Origin: Pandoraea sp.
Lineage (GTDB): Bacteria > Pseudomonadota > Gammaproteobacteria > Burkholderiales > Burkholderiaceae
Reading direction: 5' to 3'
Assembly (NCBI RefSeq): GCF_004297875.1
Contig: NZ_SCSK01000048.1
Span: forward strand, 1 to 64,000
DNA: 64,000 nt
Shown here: positions 41,912-51,079 of the stretch, piece after piece
Position numbering within the stretch: the stretch's first letter is position 1
Layout: each line of letters opens with the position of its first letter
Translations under genes and position numbers: made by a program
Notes under the pieces: generated by a model
Database searches by the model: none
What the model was told of the DNA's origin: nothing
What the model saw: the letters and a program-made list of their open reading frames with translations, nothing else

Positions 41912-41953
41912 AATAATCATCGGTCACATTCAATAATCGCCGAAGCAATAATC
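41912..41953. repeat. Three AATAATC direct repeats upstream of glmS
   Basis: AATAATC occurs at 41912-41918, 41932-41938 and 41947-41953, in an AT-rich stretch 35-75 bp before the glmS start. It may be a binding region or only AT-rich promoter DNA. Confidence 0.3.
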
Positions 41954-41987
41954 ACTGGCGATGAATCAATTCAAATAGGAATATGCG

Positions 41988-43817
41988 ATGTGTGGAATCG
42001 TGGGGGCAGTAACTGGCCGGAATATCGTTCCGGTGTTGATGCAGGGTTTGCAGCGACTCGAGTATCGCGGCTATGACTCATGCGGTATCGCCGTTCATGA
42101 TCAGGGTCTGTTCCGTGCGCGGAGTATTGCTCGAGTCAGCGAACTTCAGGCGCAGATCGATGCCAGCGGGTTTGCCGGCAACTCGGGGATCGCCCACACT
42201 CGCTGGGCGACGCATGGCGGGCCGGTGATCGATAATGCACACCCGCATTTCTCACTCGATCGCCAGGGCGATCGACGCATAGCGTTGGTTCACAACGGAA
42301 TTATCGAGAATTATGAACTCATCAGAACCGAGTTGAAATCTCTTGGTTACCTTTTCGAATCGCAAACGGATACCGAAGTAATTGCTCATCTGATTAATCA
42401 TTTGTACGACGGCGATTTACTGCATGCGGTTGAAAAGGCCGTCAAGCGCCTGACTGGCGCATTCGCCATCGCGGTGATTTGCAAGAGTGAGCCGCATCGC
42501 ATGGTGGGCGCCCGTCTCGGCTGCCCGCTGGTGGCCGGACTGGGGCATGGAGAAAACTTCCTGGCGTCCGACGCAATGGCACTGTCCGGCGCCACCGATC
42601 AGATCATCTATCTGGAGGAAGGCGATTTGGTCGATGTGCGGCAGACATCGATTCGAGTCGTCGACCGTAATGGCATCTCGGTCAATCGCAAGATCCACAC
42701 CGTGTCGGCCACCGCCGGTCCGGCTGAACTCGCGCCCTTCCGGCATTACATGCAAAAGGAGATCTTTGAGCAGCCGGGGGTTCTGGCTGATACGTTGATT
42801 GGCAGCGAGAACCTGGATGCCGGGATGTTCGGAGCAGGTGCCAGTGAGATTTTCAAACAGATAAACGCCATTAGGATTCTCGCGTGCGGCTCGAGTTATT
42901 ACGCTGGCATGACCGCCAAATACTGGATCGAGTCGCTGGTGGGCATTCCGGTCAGTGTCGAGGTCGCCAGTGAATATCGCTACCGCGAGCCGGCCGTCAA
43001 TCCGCATGCGCTGGTACTGGCGATATCGCAGTCTGGCGAGACCGCCGATACGCTTGCTGCACTCAAATATGCGCACCAATTGGGTCACAGGCACTCGCTG
43101 GCCATCTGCAACGTGGGTGTGTCGGCCCTGGTGCGCGAAGCCGAGTTGTCGTTCCTTACGCGCGCCGGCATCGAGATCGGCGTGGCCTCGACCAAGGCGT
43201 TCACCACCCAACTGGCGGCTTTACTCATCCTGGGGCTTACGCTGGCGAAACTACGCGGGCACCTGACGCCCGAACAGCAACGATTGCATGTCAACGCACT
43301 GCGTCACTTACCGGCGGCCATTTGCCGGATACTCGAATTGGAACCCCAGATTATGGCTTGGGCAAGCCTATTTGCCAGAAAGGAAAATGCGCTATTTCTC
43401 GGGCGCGGCTTGCATTATCCGATCGCGCTGGAAGGTGCATTGAAACTGAAGGAAACCTCCTATATCCATGCCGAGGCGTACCCCGCCGGCGAACTCAAGC
43501 ATGGTCCATTGGCGTTGGTAACCGAGGATATGCCGGTGGTCACGATTGCACCAAACGACTCATTGCTCGGCAAGCTGAAATCGAACATGCAGGAGGTACG
43601 CGCGCGGGGCGGCCAACTGTATGTCTTCGCCGATGCCGACTCGATGGTCGCGCCCAGTGACGGTATGCACGTCATACAGCTGCCGGAGCATCATGGCTTA
43701 TTGTCGCCGATCCTGCACGTGGTTCCACTGCAGTTGCTGGCTTACCACACGGCGTTGGCGCGAGGCACCGATATCGATAAGCCGCGCAATCTGGCAAAAT
43801 CCGTCACAGTTGAATAA
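41988..43817 (+). CDS. glmS: Glutamine-fructose-6-phosphate aminotransferase
   Basis: 609 residues; makes glucosamine 6-phosphate, the first step to UDP-GlcNAc. The N-terminal glutaminase domain starts with catalytic Cys ([12 protein letters not shown]), followed by [10 protein letters not shown] and the two SIS isomerase domains ([43 protein letters not shown]), ending in the usual [13 protein letters not shown]. No glmS ribozyme is expected in this phylum. Its place next to the exopolysaccharide operon, which contains a UDP-GlcNAc epimerase, suggests it is a dedicated copy supplying amino sugar for that polymer; a housekeeping glmS is probably elsewhere. Confidence 0.95.
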   Translation: MCGIVGAVTGRNIVPVLMQGLQRLEYRGYDSCGIAVHDQGLFRARSIARVSELQAQIDASGFAGNSGIAHTRWATHGGPVIDNAHPHFSLDRQGDRRIALVHNGIIENYELIRTELKSLGYLFESQTDTEVIAHLINHLYDGDLLHAVEKAVKRLTGAFAIAVICKSEPHRMVGARLGCPLVAGLGHGENFLASDAMALSGATDQIIYLEEGDLVDVRQTSIRVVDRNGISVNRKIHTVSATAGPAELAPFRHYMQKEIFEQPGVLADTLIGSENLDAGMFGAGASEIFKQINAIRILACGSSYYAGMTAKYWIESLVGIPVSVEVASEYRYREPAVNPHALVLAISQSGETADTLAALKYAHQLGHRHSLAICNVGVSALVREAELSFLTRAGIEIGVASTKAFTTQLAALLILGLTLAKLRGHLTPEQQRLHVNALRHLPAAICRILELEPQIMAWASLFARKENALFLGRGLHYPIALEGALKLKETSYIHAEAYPAGELKHGPLALVTEDMPVVTIAPNDSLLGKLKSNMQEVRARGGQLYVFADADSMVAPSDGMHVIQLPEHHGLLSPILHVVPLQLLAYHTALARGTDIDKPRNLAKSVTVE

Positions 43818-43894
43818 TTGCGCGGTGCCGGCACCCGGCGCCTTGGCCGCCTCGGTAGCGACACGAGAGCGGGTGCGTTTGCGGCTCCTCGGCC

Positions 43895-44722
43895 TTAGAT
43901 GGTTGCTTGCGCTGGCGCCATGCTGGCTACCCAGGAGTACAACGCGACGAAAATCAATACGTCGAATACCGCACCGAAGCAGATATACAACACCGGCATG
44001 AAGAGCACTGATAAATGCTGAAGTATCAGCATGTGCAATACCGCCTGATTTGGAATCATCACGAAGAAGTAAGCCAGAATCATTGTCGTATAAAAAGCCT
44101 TTACTGCTATGCGCACATTCAAAATGTAGTAGCCAATCGCGAGCATGACCGGTATCGCTAACAGCAATTCGTATCCCATATCGATCACGGCAGTCAGGTG
44201 ACTCAGAGGCGTATAGGGAAATTGCGTGGGCCAAAGCCAAAAAAACAGCAATGCCATCGCTTGCACGACGCACAGAATGCGGATCAGATACTTGAGCGGC
44301 AATAATCGGCCATTCATCCAAACCGTTGCCAGGAATGCAAGCGCGGTTGCCGCGGCGGTGGCTAACATGATCGCGTTGCTTGGCAGGTCCGCGGTTGGCG
44401 CGGATTGCGCCCAGATCAGATCCAGGCTGCGCCAATTTCCAGTGCCGCGATCAACCTGAAGCGGTATGTTCAGTCGTTGCGCCCAAAATACGACACAGTC
44501 GCGCCAGATCCCTAGGATATAAGGCTTTGCCCACACCAAGCCGCCGCAGAATAGCGTGGGTAGCGCTATTGCCTGAAGCAGCAAATAGGGGCCGATGGGC
44601 AGTCGGCTGATGGCTCGATGCTGGCGCGCATGCCGATGCAATAGTTTGGTCTGCCTGAGCGATTTCACTGCCGCGCGGAACGCCTGTTCGCGTGCCCGCG
44701 CGGTACCTGTCTGTTTTTTCAT
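43895..44722 (-). CDS. Polytopic membrane protein of the polysaccharide operon
   Basis: 275 residues. A basic N-terminus (KKQTGTARAREQAFRAAVKSLRQTKLLHRHARQHRAISRLPIG) precedes about seven hydrophobic segments. I do not recognise a family. It is the last gene of the minus-strand operon, 10 bp after the YaiO-like gene. Roles such as polymer modification or regulation of export are possible, but nothing in the sequence decides. No catalytic motif is visible. Confidence 0.65.
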   Translation of the reverse strand: MKKQTGTARAREQAFRAAVKSLRQTKLLHRHARQHRAISRLPIGPYLLLQAIALPTLFCGGLVWAKPYILGIWRDCVVFWAQRLNIPLQVDRGTGNWRSLDLIWAQSAPTADLPSNAIMLATAAATALAFLATVWMNGRLLPLKYLIRILCVVQAMALLFFWLWPTQFPYTPLSHLTAVIDMGYELLLAIPVMLAIGYYILNVRIAVKAFYTTMILAYFFVMIPNQAVLHMLILQHLSVLFMPVLYICFGAVFDVLIFVALYSWVASMAPAQATI

Positions 44723-44732
44723 TGTGAAATTT

Positions 44733-45581
44733 TTAGAATTGATGGAACAGACCGACATATGCGCCGTTACGTCCGTAAATCGGGTTTTGGTAGTGATCCA
44801 CGCTGACCAGAAAGCCCGACTTCTTGCTGAACCAATGACGCCATTCGAGAGTAATCTCCTTGCTCTGGAAATTGACCAGCGTTGCCGTTTGGGAAATTGC
44901 CTGATACCCCTCGCCTCCCCAGCTATAGCGTGCCGTCACCAGATTTTTCTTGTCGCGACCATAAGTGACGGCGACGAACTGTTGATGCGTTGGGATGTTT
45001 CCCGGATCGCTATGGTTGAAACGCACGCCCGCCTGGATGATCCACGGTTGATCGAAATAATAGGCCGCCCCAAGGCTTAGGCTGCGATCGATATGGCCAT
45101 CCGGAGCGTTGTAATAGCCGACACCGATTGAGCTGACGAGATTGCGCTTTGGCAGCCACTTGCGGTTGATGAACACGTCTAGACGTTCGCGAGGTAAATA
45201 GAACGCGCCATCGCCAAAGCCAACGGCGGCGCTGACATACCAATCCTGATTGATCGTATAGGTGTCGCCTATGCCGACAAAGTTGCCAAATTGGCCGAAT
45301 TCGCGTTTGGAGGAGAGCTCTGCCTGAATCACATTGGGGCCAATCCCATAGATGCCGCGCAACGTCGTATCGAGCCAGTTCCCATAACCCGCGTTCAGGT
45401 GCTCGGCGCCGGCGCTCAGTTCGAGACTCCGAATGGGCGGTGCCACGACATCGACCGGCACCGGTTGCACGTATTTGTTGGCGGCGCTGGGGTTCTCCAC
45501 ATTCTGCTGCTGTGCGTAAGCAGGCGCGTATGCGACGAATAGGGACAATATTGCGGTGAGAATAAAGTATTCCGTTGCCAC
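44733..45581 (-). CDS. YaiO-like outer-membrane beta-barrel protein
   Basis: 282 residues with a Sec signal (ILTAILSLFVAYAPAYAQ) and a mature part of alternating hydrophobic strands with many aromatic girdle residues, ending in Phe (VGLFHQF), as in outer-membrane barrels. Segments such as LELSAGAEHLNAGYGNW, YVSAAVGFGDGAFYLPRERLDVFINRKW and LVTARYSWGGEGYQ match YaiO-type barrels found in polysaccharide clusters. It is probably the export pore or an accessory to it. I chose a GTG start at 45581 with GGAGAG upstream. It lies 60 bp after the epimerase stop. Confidence 0.8.
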   Translation of the reverse strand: MATEYFILTAILSLFVAYAPAYAQQQNVENPSAANKYVQPVPVDVVAPPIRSLELSAGAEHLNAGYGNWLDTTLRGIYGIGPNVIQAELSSKREFGQFGNFVGIGDTYTINQDWYVSAAVGFGDGAFYLPRERLDVFINRKWLPKRNLVSSIGVGYYNAPDGHIDRSLSLGAAYYFDQPWIIQAGVRFNHSDPGNIPTHQQFVAVTYGRDKKNLVTARYSWGGEGYQAISQTATLVNFQSKEITLEWRHWFSKKSGFLVSVDHYQNPIYGRNGAYVGLFHQF

Positions 45582-45641
45582 GCCTGCTCTCCCATGGAAA
45601 TCCCGTTATCGGGGCGTGCCGGTCGGCAGCGCCCGCTTGCA

Positions 45642-46988
45642 TCACGGCAAAATCCGGCCGGACTGGTTGTCTTGCCGCATCTCTGGCGACGGAACGATGA
45701 AATGAGCAGACCGTTCCAAAGTCGCATGGGCGTCGATCAGAATGTCGACGATGCGTTGCGCGCTCTTACCGTCGCCGAACGGGCTCTTGTCGAGTTGCAT
45801 GCGACGATAGGCGGCCGGGTCGGACAACAGCAAACCCGCCTGCTCGACCATCTCGGCAACCTCAGTGCCCACCAGTTTCGCGCCGCCGGCGTCGACCAGT
45901 TCCTGACGTTCGGTGCTGTTGCGGGCAATCAGTACGGGCTTACGGAATGCGGATGCCTCTTCCTGGATACCGCCGGAGTCGGTCAGCGTGAACTCGCAAC
46001 GGACCAACATCGCAATTAACGCCTGGTAGCTCAGCGGTTCAGTCACGCAGATGCGCGCTCGAACCTGTGGCGGCAGATCCCGCATGACCGATTCAACGTC
46101 GGCCCGCACTGCCGGATTCGGATGTAACGGCCATACCGCCACCGTATTGCCGTGCGCTTCAATGACGCGCGCGACGGCATGAGCGATATTGCGGATTGGT
46201 TGGCCCCAGTTTTCCCGCCGGTGAGCGGTGACGAGGATCAATCGATGGCTCGTATAGCGGGCTTCGAACTCAAGCAAGTCGGCCGGCGTCACCGCATTGC
46301 GCTCGAGCGGCGAATGTTTGATGCGCTCGTGCGCCCACAGCGCGGCGTCAATGACGGTATTACCCACTTCGAAAACGCCAGCGCGATCGACTCCTTCATT
46401 CTGCAAATTGAGGCCGGCCTGCTGCGTTGGCGGAAAATGCCAACTGGCCAGACGACCGATCAATTCGCGATTTTTCTCCTCGGGAAAAGGCTCGCGCTCA
46501 TGGGTGCGCAAACCGGCCTCGATGTGTATCACGGACTTGTCATGGTAATAACCGACCAGCGCGCCGACCAGTGCGGAGGTGGTATCGCCCTGCACCATCA
46601 GCGCGTCCGGCCGGAGCCGCTCGACGGCGTCATCAATGCCATGGAGCAGCGCCGCGGTCAGATCCGTCAGTGATGACGATTTGCGCTGCAGATCAATAGT
46701 GATATCGGGCGGCATATCGAAAAACGCATACAGCGCCTCGGCGATAGCACCATGCTGGCCCGTATGAACCACCAGTACCTGATGGCCGCGCGCTTTGAAT
46801 TCCCGATACACCGGTGCCATTTTGATGATTTCCGGGCGGGTCCCGATGCAAGCCAGATAAGTTTTTTTGGACACGACAGGCCTATTGAAATCGAATGAGG
46901 GCGGCGTATGCGGTGGCAAACGACGGTTGTTATCGCCAGCATATTCGGCTTGCGAGACATCGAGCGTGACGCGCAGGGAACGGGTCAT
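45642..46988 (-). CDS. wecB: UDP-N-acetylglucosamine 2-epimerase (WecB-like)
   Basis: 448 residues; converts UDP-GlcNAc to UDP-ManNAc. After about 40 extra N-terminal residues the conserved core starts at KTYLACIGTRPEIIKMAPVYREF; catalytic and UDP-binding landmarks are VQGDTTSALVGAL, HIEAGLRTHEREPFPEEKNRELIGRL, VTAHRRENWG, PLHPNPAV and the TDSGGIQEEASAFRKPVLIARNSTERQEL loop. The start overlaps the stop of the upstream gene as ATGA (46985-46988), which favours this longer N-terminus. No UDP-ManNAc dehydrogenase (wecC) is present, so the polymer would contain ManNAc rather than its uronic acid, if the epimer is used at all. Confidence 0.93.
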   Translation of the reverse strand: MTRSLRVTLDVSQAEYAGDNNRRLPPHTPPSFDFNRPVVSKKTYLACIGTRPEIIKMAPVYREFKARGHQVLVVHTGQHGAIAEALYAFFDMPPDITIDLQRKSSSLTDLTAALLHGIDDAVERLRPDALMVQGDTTSALVGALVGYYHDKSVIHIEAGLRTHEREPFPEEKNRELIGRLASWHFPPTQQAGLNLQNEGVDRAGVFEVGNTVIDAALWAHERIKHSPLERNAVTPADLLEFEARYTSHRLILVTAHRRENWGQPIRNIAHAVARVIEAHGNTVAVWPLHPNPAVRADVESVMRDLPPQVRARICVTEPLSYQALIAMLVRCEFTLTDSGGIQEEASAFRKPVLIARNSTERQELVDAGGAKLVGTEVAEMVEQAGLLLSDPAAYRRMQLDKSPFGDGKSAQRIVDILIDAHATLERSAHFIVPSPEMRQDNQSGRILP

Positions 46989-47977
46989 TGACAGCTAACC
47001 TCCGGCCCGGCTGCCGTAACACCCTTGTGGGCCAGGATCTGCCGCGCCACTTCGTCGGTCACGATCCAATGCGAGGTATTCCGAGCCGCGCGCGTCTCCC
47101 GGAGCCAGCAGCTTGCAGAGGTGGGATCGCCCTGATCCAGCGCGACGACCGCCACCAGGCCCCAGGAAAAGTCGGCATGGGATTGCATGAGCCATGTCGC
47201 ACGATACTGATGCATCCATTGCTCATAATAGGTATGTGGATCTGTGGGCAGGTGGTCGAACTTGAACAGCAGCGGAAACAATTGCGCGATATCGTCAGGA
47301 TAAAAAGTCCGGGCAATCGCATCCTGTCCCGACTGGGTGGACACCAGGAAATGCCGCGCCTGCTTGTCCCAGAATATCGTGTGAATATTGCGCGCAAGCT
47401 TTTTTGTATCCAGCAATGCGGTGCCGCCGCCCGGCTTCGGACGATAGGACAAAACTTCCAGGTTATCCATGAACAGCCCGTGTTGATAGACGGGGGACAC
47501 CAAGTAGATGCCTCGCACCGGATCGATGAGGTGACTCAACGTGGCAACGCTTTTTTGATAGCTTCGCTGCCAAACCGGATTCTTTTTGAGTTCTGCCGGC
47601 ATGGTGTCCAGAAACTTCAGCCAGAGGGCCACCAGCGCGTCGTCGGCATCGGCGGTCTTGCAGGGCGCCCATACCGGACCGCGACGACAGTAGCGGTCGA
47701 AGGTGCCATCCGGCTTTTGCCGCTGAACCAGCCAATCGGCCCATTGTCTCGCATAGGGAGAAATGTCGAGCCCGTTTTCGCGTGCCAGCAGAAGCGCTTG
47801 CAGCGCGAAATACGGGTCTATGGTGTCGCCGTTATATTGAATCGAAATCGCCCCTTGCGGATCGGCGTAACCGGCCAGTTGCAGCTTCGATGGCTGCGCA
47901 TGGCAAGGCATTGAAAAGGCAAGCGCAATCGGCAATACCAGATAACCGCAAAGTCTTGCAACGCTTATATTGACCAT
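46985..47977 (-). CDS. Secreted toroid-fold protein, candidate glycoside hydrolase/lyase
   Basis: 330 residues with a signal peptide (LCGYLVLPIALAFSMPCHAQ). The mature part has repeated helix pairs like an (alpha/alpha)6 toroid: YNGDTIDPYFALQALLLAREN, WADWLVQRQKPDGTFDRYC, DADDALVALWLKFL, HADFSWGLVAVVALDQGD. Conserved Asp residues in DADDA and DGTFDRYC could be catalytic. The place in a polysaccharide operon suggests a periplasmic enzyme that trims the growing chain, as BcsZ does for cellulose; I do not recognise the exact family. It overlaps its upstream neighbour by 13 bases. Confidence 0.6.
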   Translation of the reverse strand: MVNISVARLCGYLVLPIALAFSMPCHAQPSKLQLAGYADPQGAISIQYNGDTIDPYFALQALLLARENGLDISPYARQWADWLVQRQKPDGTFDRYCRRGPVWAPCKTADADDALVALWLKFLDTMPAELKKNPVWQRSYQKSVATLSHLIDPVRGIYLVSPVYQHGLFMDNLEVLSYRPKPGGGTALLDTKKLARNIHTIFWDKQARHFLVSTQSGQDAIARTFYPDDIAQLFPLLFKFDHLPTDPHTYYEQWMHQYRATWLMQSHADFSWGLVAVVALDQGDPTSASCWLRETRAARNTSHWIVTDEVARQILAHKGVTAAGPEVSCQ

Positions 47978-49005
47978 ACCACTCCTAAATCCCTCGCCCA
48001 TACCGTGCCATGCGCGATGGCGCCGGCTTCGGCAAAAATATTTCCCGCGCTAATCGTGGTCGGCGATGCCGATGTCCCCAACTTGGCCCGTACCCCAAGA
48101 TAAACAATGGTCTCCGAGATGACCGGTCCTTCGACGAACGCCTCATGGCGCACCTGAATTTGTTTTTCGCTGATCAAAGACCCCAGAATTCGCGCATGCG
48201 CGCCCACCGTGATGTCCTTCCTGGCCTTGATGTCTCCATCGATTTCCACCCATGCACCAATCAAAAGACGCCCGGTCACAATCAGCGATCCCCGATAAAT
48301 TTTTCCTTCCGGTAATTCACAGTTGCCCCTGACCATATGAACCGAGTCGCCGCGGCGAATCACATTGGGCAAATCGTCGAACGATGCCTCGACCGGCGCC
48401 GGTCTTCGTGTGCCTGGGACACCGTCGGGCGCAACGCCGAAGCGCACCACGGGCGCGCTGATTCGCTCGAAGCAGCACCGCTTGTCCAACTCGACAGCAG
48501 TCGCGGAGGATATACGGCGCAACGCGCAACTTCCTTCGCCGAGATAAATGACATCATCGGCATAAGCCCATTCAAGCACCTCGCTATCTGGCCCCAATCT
48601 GATGCTGCCCTGGGCAAACAGCGCGGTAAAACTGTCGCCGCTCGAAGCCTCTATGCCACCCTGGACAAATAACGGCGGCTTGCATCGGACGGGCCCCGCC
48701 GTCTTGATCGAGTCGTATGCGATCAACGGACGCCGCGCGAGCGCCCAATTCATTTCGTTAAGATCTTCCGGTACGTGTTCGAAAATTTCATGGGCCGCCA
48801 GGATTTCTCCGGCGATATTGGACAGCGCGACACCACGAAATTTTTCCGCGAAGTGATCGATGTCGCTGGTGTAATTGGGGAAAACCGCCAGCGGCGTGCA
48901 GTCAGTCGGTGTTCGCCATTCTTGCCACGCGGGATGAAATGCCAGCCACATCAGAGCCAGGCATGTCGTTCCGAATGCGACGAAGTAAAGCCAGGCGAGG
49001 TTCAT
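47965..49005 (-). CDS. Membrane-anchored bactofilin-like beta-helix protein
   Basis: 346 residues: one N-terminal transmembrane helix (LAWLYFVAFGTTCLALMWLAF), a middle region that begins by CTPLAVFPNYTSDIDHFAEKF, and a C-terminal right-handed beta-helix like that of bactofilins (KIYRGSLIVTGRLLIGAWVEIDGDIKARKDITVGAHARILGSLISEKQIQVRHEAFVEGPVISE). Bactofilins are cytosolic polymer-forming proteins; here the membrane helix and middle domain are unusual, and topology decides whether it faces the periplasm. The start overlaps the GT2 stop as ATGA. It may scaffold the synthase. Confidence 0.62.
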   Translation of the reverse strand: MNLAWLYFVAFGTTCLALMWLAFHPAWQEWRTPTDCTPLAVFPNYTSDIDHFAEKFRGVALSNIAGEILAAHEIFEHVPEDLNEMNWALARRPLIAYDSIKTAGPVRCKPPLFVQGGIEASSGDSFTALFAQGSIRLGPDSEVLEWAYADDVIYLGEGSCALRRISSATAVELDKRCCFERISAPVVRFGVAPDGVPGTRRPAPVEASFDDLPNVIRRGDSVHMVRGNCELPEGKIYRGSLIVTGRLLIGAWVEIDGDIKARKDITVGAHARILGSLISEKQIQVRHEAFVEGPVISETIVYLGVRAKLGTSASPTTISAGNIFAEAGAIAHGTVWARDLGVVWSI

Positions 49006-50687
49006 TCGACCCCCGGCTTGCGGTACCGCACGGTTTTCTCCCAGACCATGTCTCGCTTGAAAACGTAATCGATCGCCAAACTGAAAACGGACGAAGAGAT
49101 CGCAAACAGATTGACGAAAAATCCAAGCAGATTAAAAGGCAGCAGACGCAGCCGGCGTCGATTTCCGTCAAGCAATACGGCAATGACAATCTGGAAGAAA
49201 GCAGCGAAATTTCCCATCGTGCCGTAAGCCATCAAGGCAAATATCGGTATCAATTTTGTCAAAAGATCTCCGGCATCGAGAAAATACAGGCAGAGCGCGA
49301 GTATCCAGCCGAGCAAAAGAAGCGGAGGCATGACAAAGACCAGCAGCAGCAACATGCCGTCGATGCGTTCACGCCAGCTCAGATAGGGGCTGGTTAAAAA
49401 CTGATACCAATATCGCGCCAGTACCTGGTTGTGCCCTTTGGCCCAACGCTTGATCTGTTTGATGCGCACGCGCCAATCTTCCGGCACTTCCTCATAGCAT
49501 TCGGAGCGATTCGTATAAATCGTCTTCCAGCCGTTGAGCAAGAGTCGGTAAGTGATGTCGGTGTCTTCGGCCAATACATCGTCATGCCACCCGCCCACGG
49601 CGTTGACCGCGGACAGGCGCACGCCACCGACAGTGCCGCCATATTGGGGAACCAGTTTCAAGTTCATGCGCGCTTGCTGGTCGACCTGATACCCCCCCGA
49701 TCGCTCGAGATCAAGCATCCGGGTGAGCAGGTTGGTGCCGACATTCATCGGCACCACGCGGCCCATCACGGCGCCGACTTCGGGATCGAAGAAAGGAGCC
49801 ACCAGTTGCCGCAACAAGCCGCGTCCCGGCACATAGTCCGCATCGAAAATGATCGCGATATCGCCTTCGGCATAGGCCAACGCATCCTTGAGCGCTGCAG
49901 CCTTGCCGGCTTTTCCATCCGCGCGATGAAACGGTATGATGCGGCCCGAATGTCGCGCGACATAATCGTCGATAATGACGCGCGTGCCATCCACGGAGCG
50001 ATCGTTGACCGGAACGATTTTCAGGCGGTCGATCGGGTAACTCGTGTTGAGCAATGCGTCCATACATCCGGCAATGACATTTTCTTCATTGTGGGCGGCG
50101 ATGAACACCGTGATCATCGGCCACGGCGCGTCGTCGATGTCGATGTACGGATGACGTTGCTTGCCGAACAGCCGGCTGAGCGTGAACAGCATGTGCCGCA
50201 AGGCATAAGCTGTCATGATCAAGACAATCACAAACAGCGCCGTCGTCATGCCCGAGGCAACGGAATGCCTCGTAATAGCCAGCCAACCTCCGGATTGCCT
50301 GCGGGTCTCGCTTGCCGACGCCGCGTGCGTGCTGATCCCCGCATTTTCCGATGGCCCGGCGGCGGTGGACCCGAGCTCGCGCGGCTTGCCGCTATCCGGC
50401 GATATCGCCTGGGCGGCACTGTGCGTCAGCTGACTCTCTTGCTGCGATGCAGCTCCAATGCCCACCCCGGCAACCTCACCGCCGGTCGTCAAGCGCGAAC
50501 TCTGCGCTTCCGATGACGCGGACAGGAACATCTGATGACTCAGTGCGAAGGAATTCACCGGCAACCCAAGCATTCCGGCGAGAACCAGGATGATAATGAT
50601 GCCTCCAAGCGTGACGGCTACACGAGAAAAGCCGCGTAACACCAGGAATTTTCGTCGGACATAATCCGGGAATTTCAGAAGGTCCAT
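49002..50687 (-). CDS. Processive GT2 polysaccharide synthase
   Basis: 561 residues. TM helix about 26-48, then a 90-residue Ser/Ala/Gly-rich linker, TM about 143-165, a GT2 domain at about 190-420, and several C-terminal TM helices. Catalytic motifs are complete: DADYV (282-286), EDTD (374-377), and QIKRW (411-415), as in cellulose, hyaluronan and PgaC synthases. Nearest functional class is PgaC/NfrB-like, but there is no PilZ or MshEN c-di-GMP domain in this protein. First gene of a six-gene operon. The epimerase and glmS suggest an amino-sugar polymer. The ATG has GGA six to eight bases upstream; operator copy f lies 157 bp upstream. Confidence 0.88.
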   Translation of the reverse strand: MDLLKFPDYVRRKFLVLRGFSRVAVTLGGIIIILVLAGMLGLPVNSFALSHQMFLSASSEAQSSRLTTGGEVAGVGIGAASQQESQLTHSAAQAISPDSGKPRELGSTAAGPSENAGISTHAASASETRRQSGGWLAITRHSVASGMTTALFVIVLIMTAYALRHMLFTLSRLFGKQRHPYIDIDDAPWPMITVFIAAHNEENVIAGCMDALLNTSYPIDRLKIVPVNDRSVDGTRVIIDDYVARHSGRIIPFHRADGKAGKAAALKDALAYAEGDIAIIFDADYVPGRGLLRQLVAPFFDPEVGAVMGRVVPMNVGTNLLTRMLDLERSGGYQVDQQARMNLKLVPQYGGTVGGVRLSAVNAVGGWHDDVLAEDTDITYRLLLNGWKTIYTNRSECYEEVPEDWRVRIKQIKRWAKGHNQVLARYWYQFLTSPYLSWRERIDGMLLLLVFVMPPLLLLGWILALCLYFLDAGDLLTKLIPIFALMAYGTMGNFAAFFQIVIAVLLDGNRRRLRLLPFNLLGFFVNLFAISSSVFSLAIDYVFKRDMVWEKTVRYRKPGVE

Positions 50688-50843
50688 AGATTCCGCTTTG
50701 GCGACAAATGATCTGGCTGATTTTTTTTATAGTTATATGTCCTAAATAGTTGCATGAGAACCCGATTCTATAATGCCGAAATTGATATTTGTGACATGCG
50801 GTGTGGCAAGTTGTGGAGGTTAAACGCCCGTCATCACATTGTC

Positions 50844-50859
50844 TGTACGGCAGCGTACA
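50844..50859 (-). promoter_or_regulatory. Palindromic operator, copy f (polysaccharide operon / Crp-like regulator 2)
   Basis: TGTACG-GCAG-CGTACA, perfect in both halves. Its minus-strand side shares two blocks with copy b, and TTTAAC (50819-50824) lies near the expected -10 with a 2-bp shorter spacing. It therefore probably drives the GT2 operon, with a leader of about 120 nt. It is also 221 bp before the Crp-like regulator 2 gene. The rest of this 392-bp divergent region is AT-rich next to the GT2 start and has no gene. Confidence 0.68.
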
Positions 50860-51079
50860 TTGGTGTCGAGGCCGCTATGCATACCGTTATGTTGAGTGCG
50901 CATCAGAGTCATGTTCTCGAAACACGCTCCCGATAGATGTCCCGATAGGGTAATTCCGCGTATGCCATGTGCCACGGAGCGCGGCACAATGCGATCATGC
51001 GCCATGCACGGCAGCCTCCGACGCGATGCGTTCGAGCGGCTTTTTTGGCGCTGAACCTCGTCCAGTTTGAGAGCCTGCC

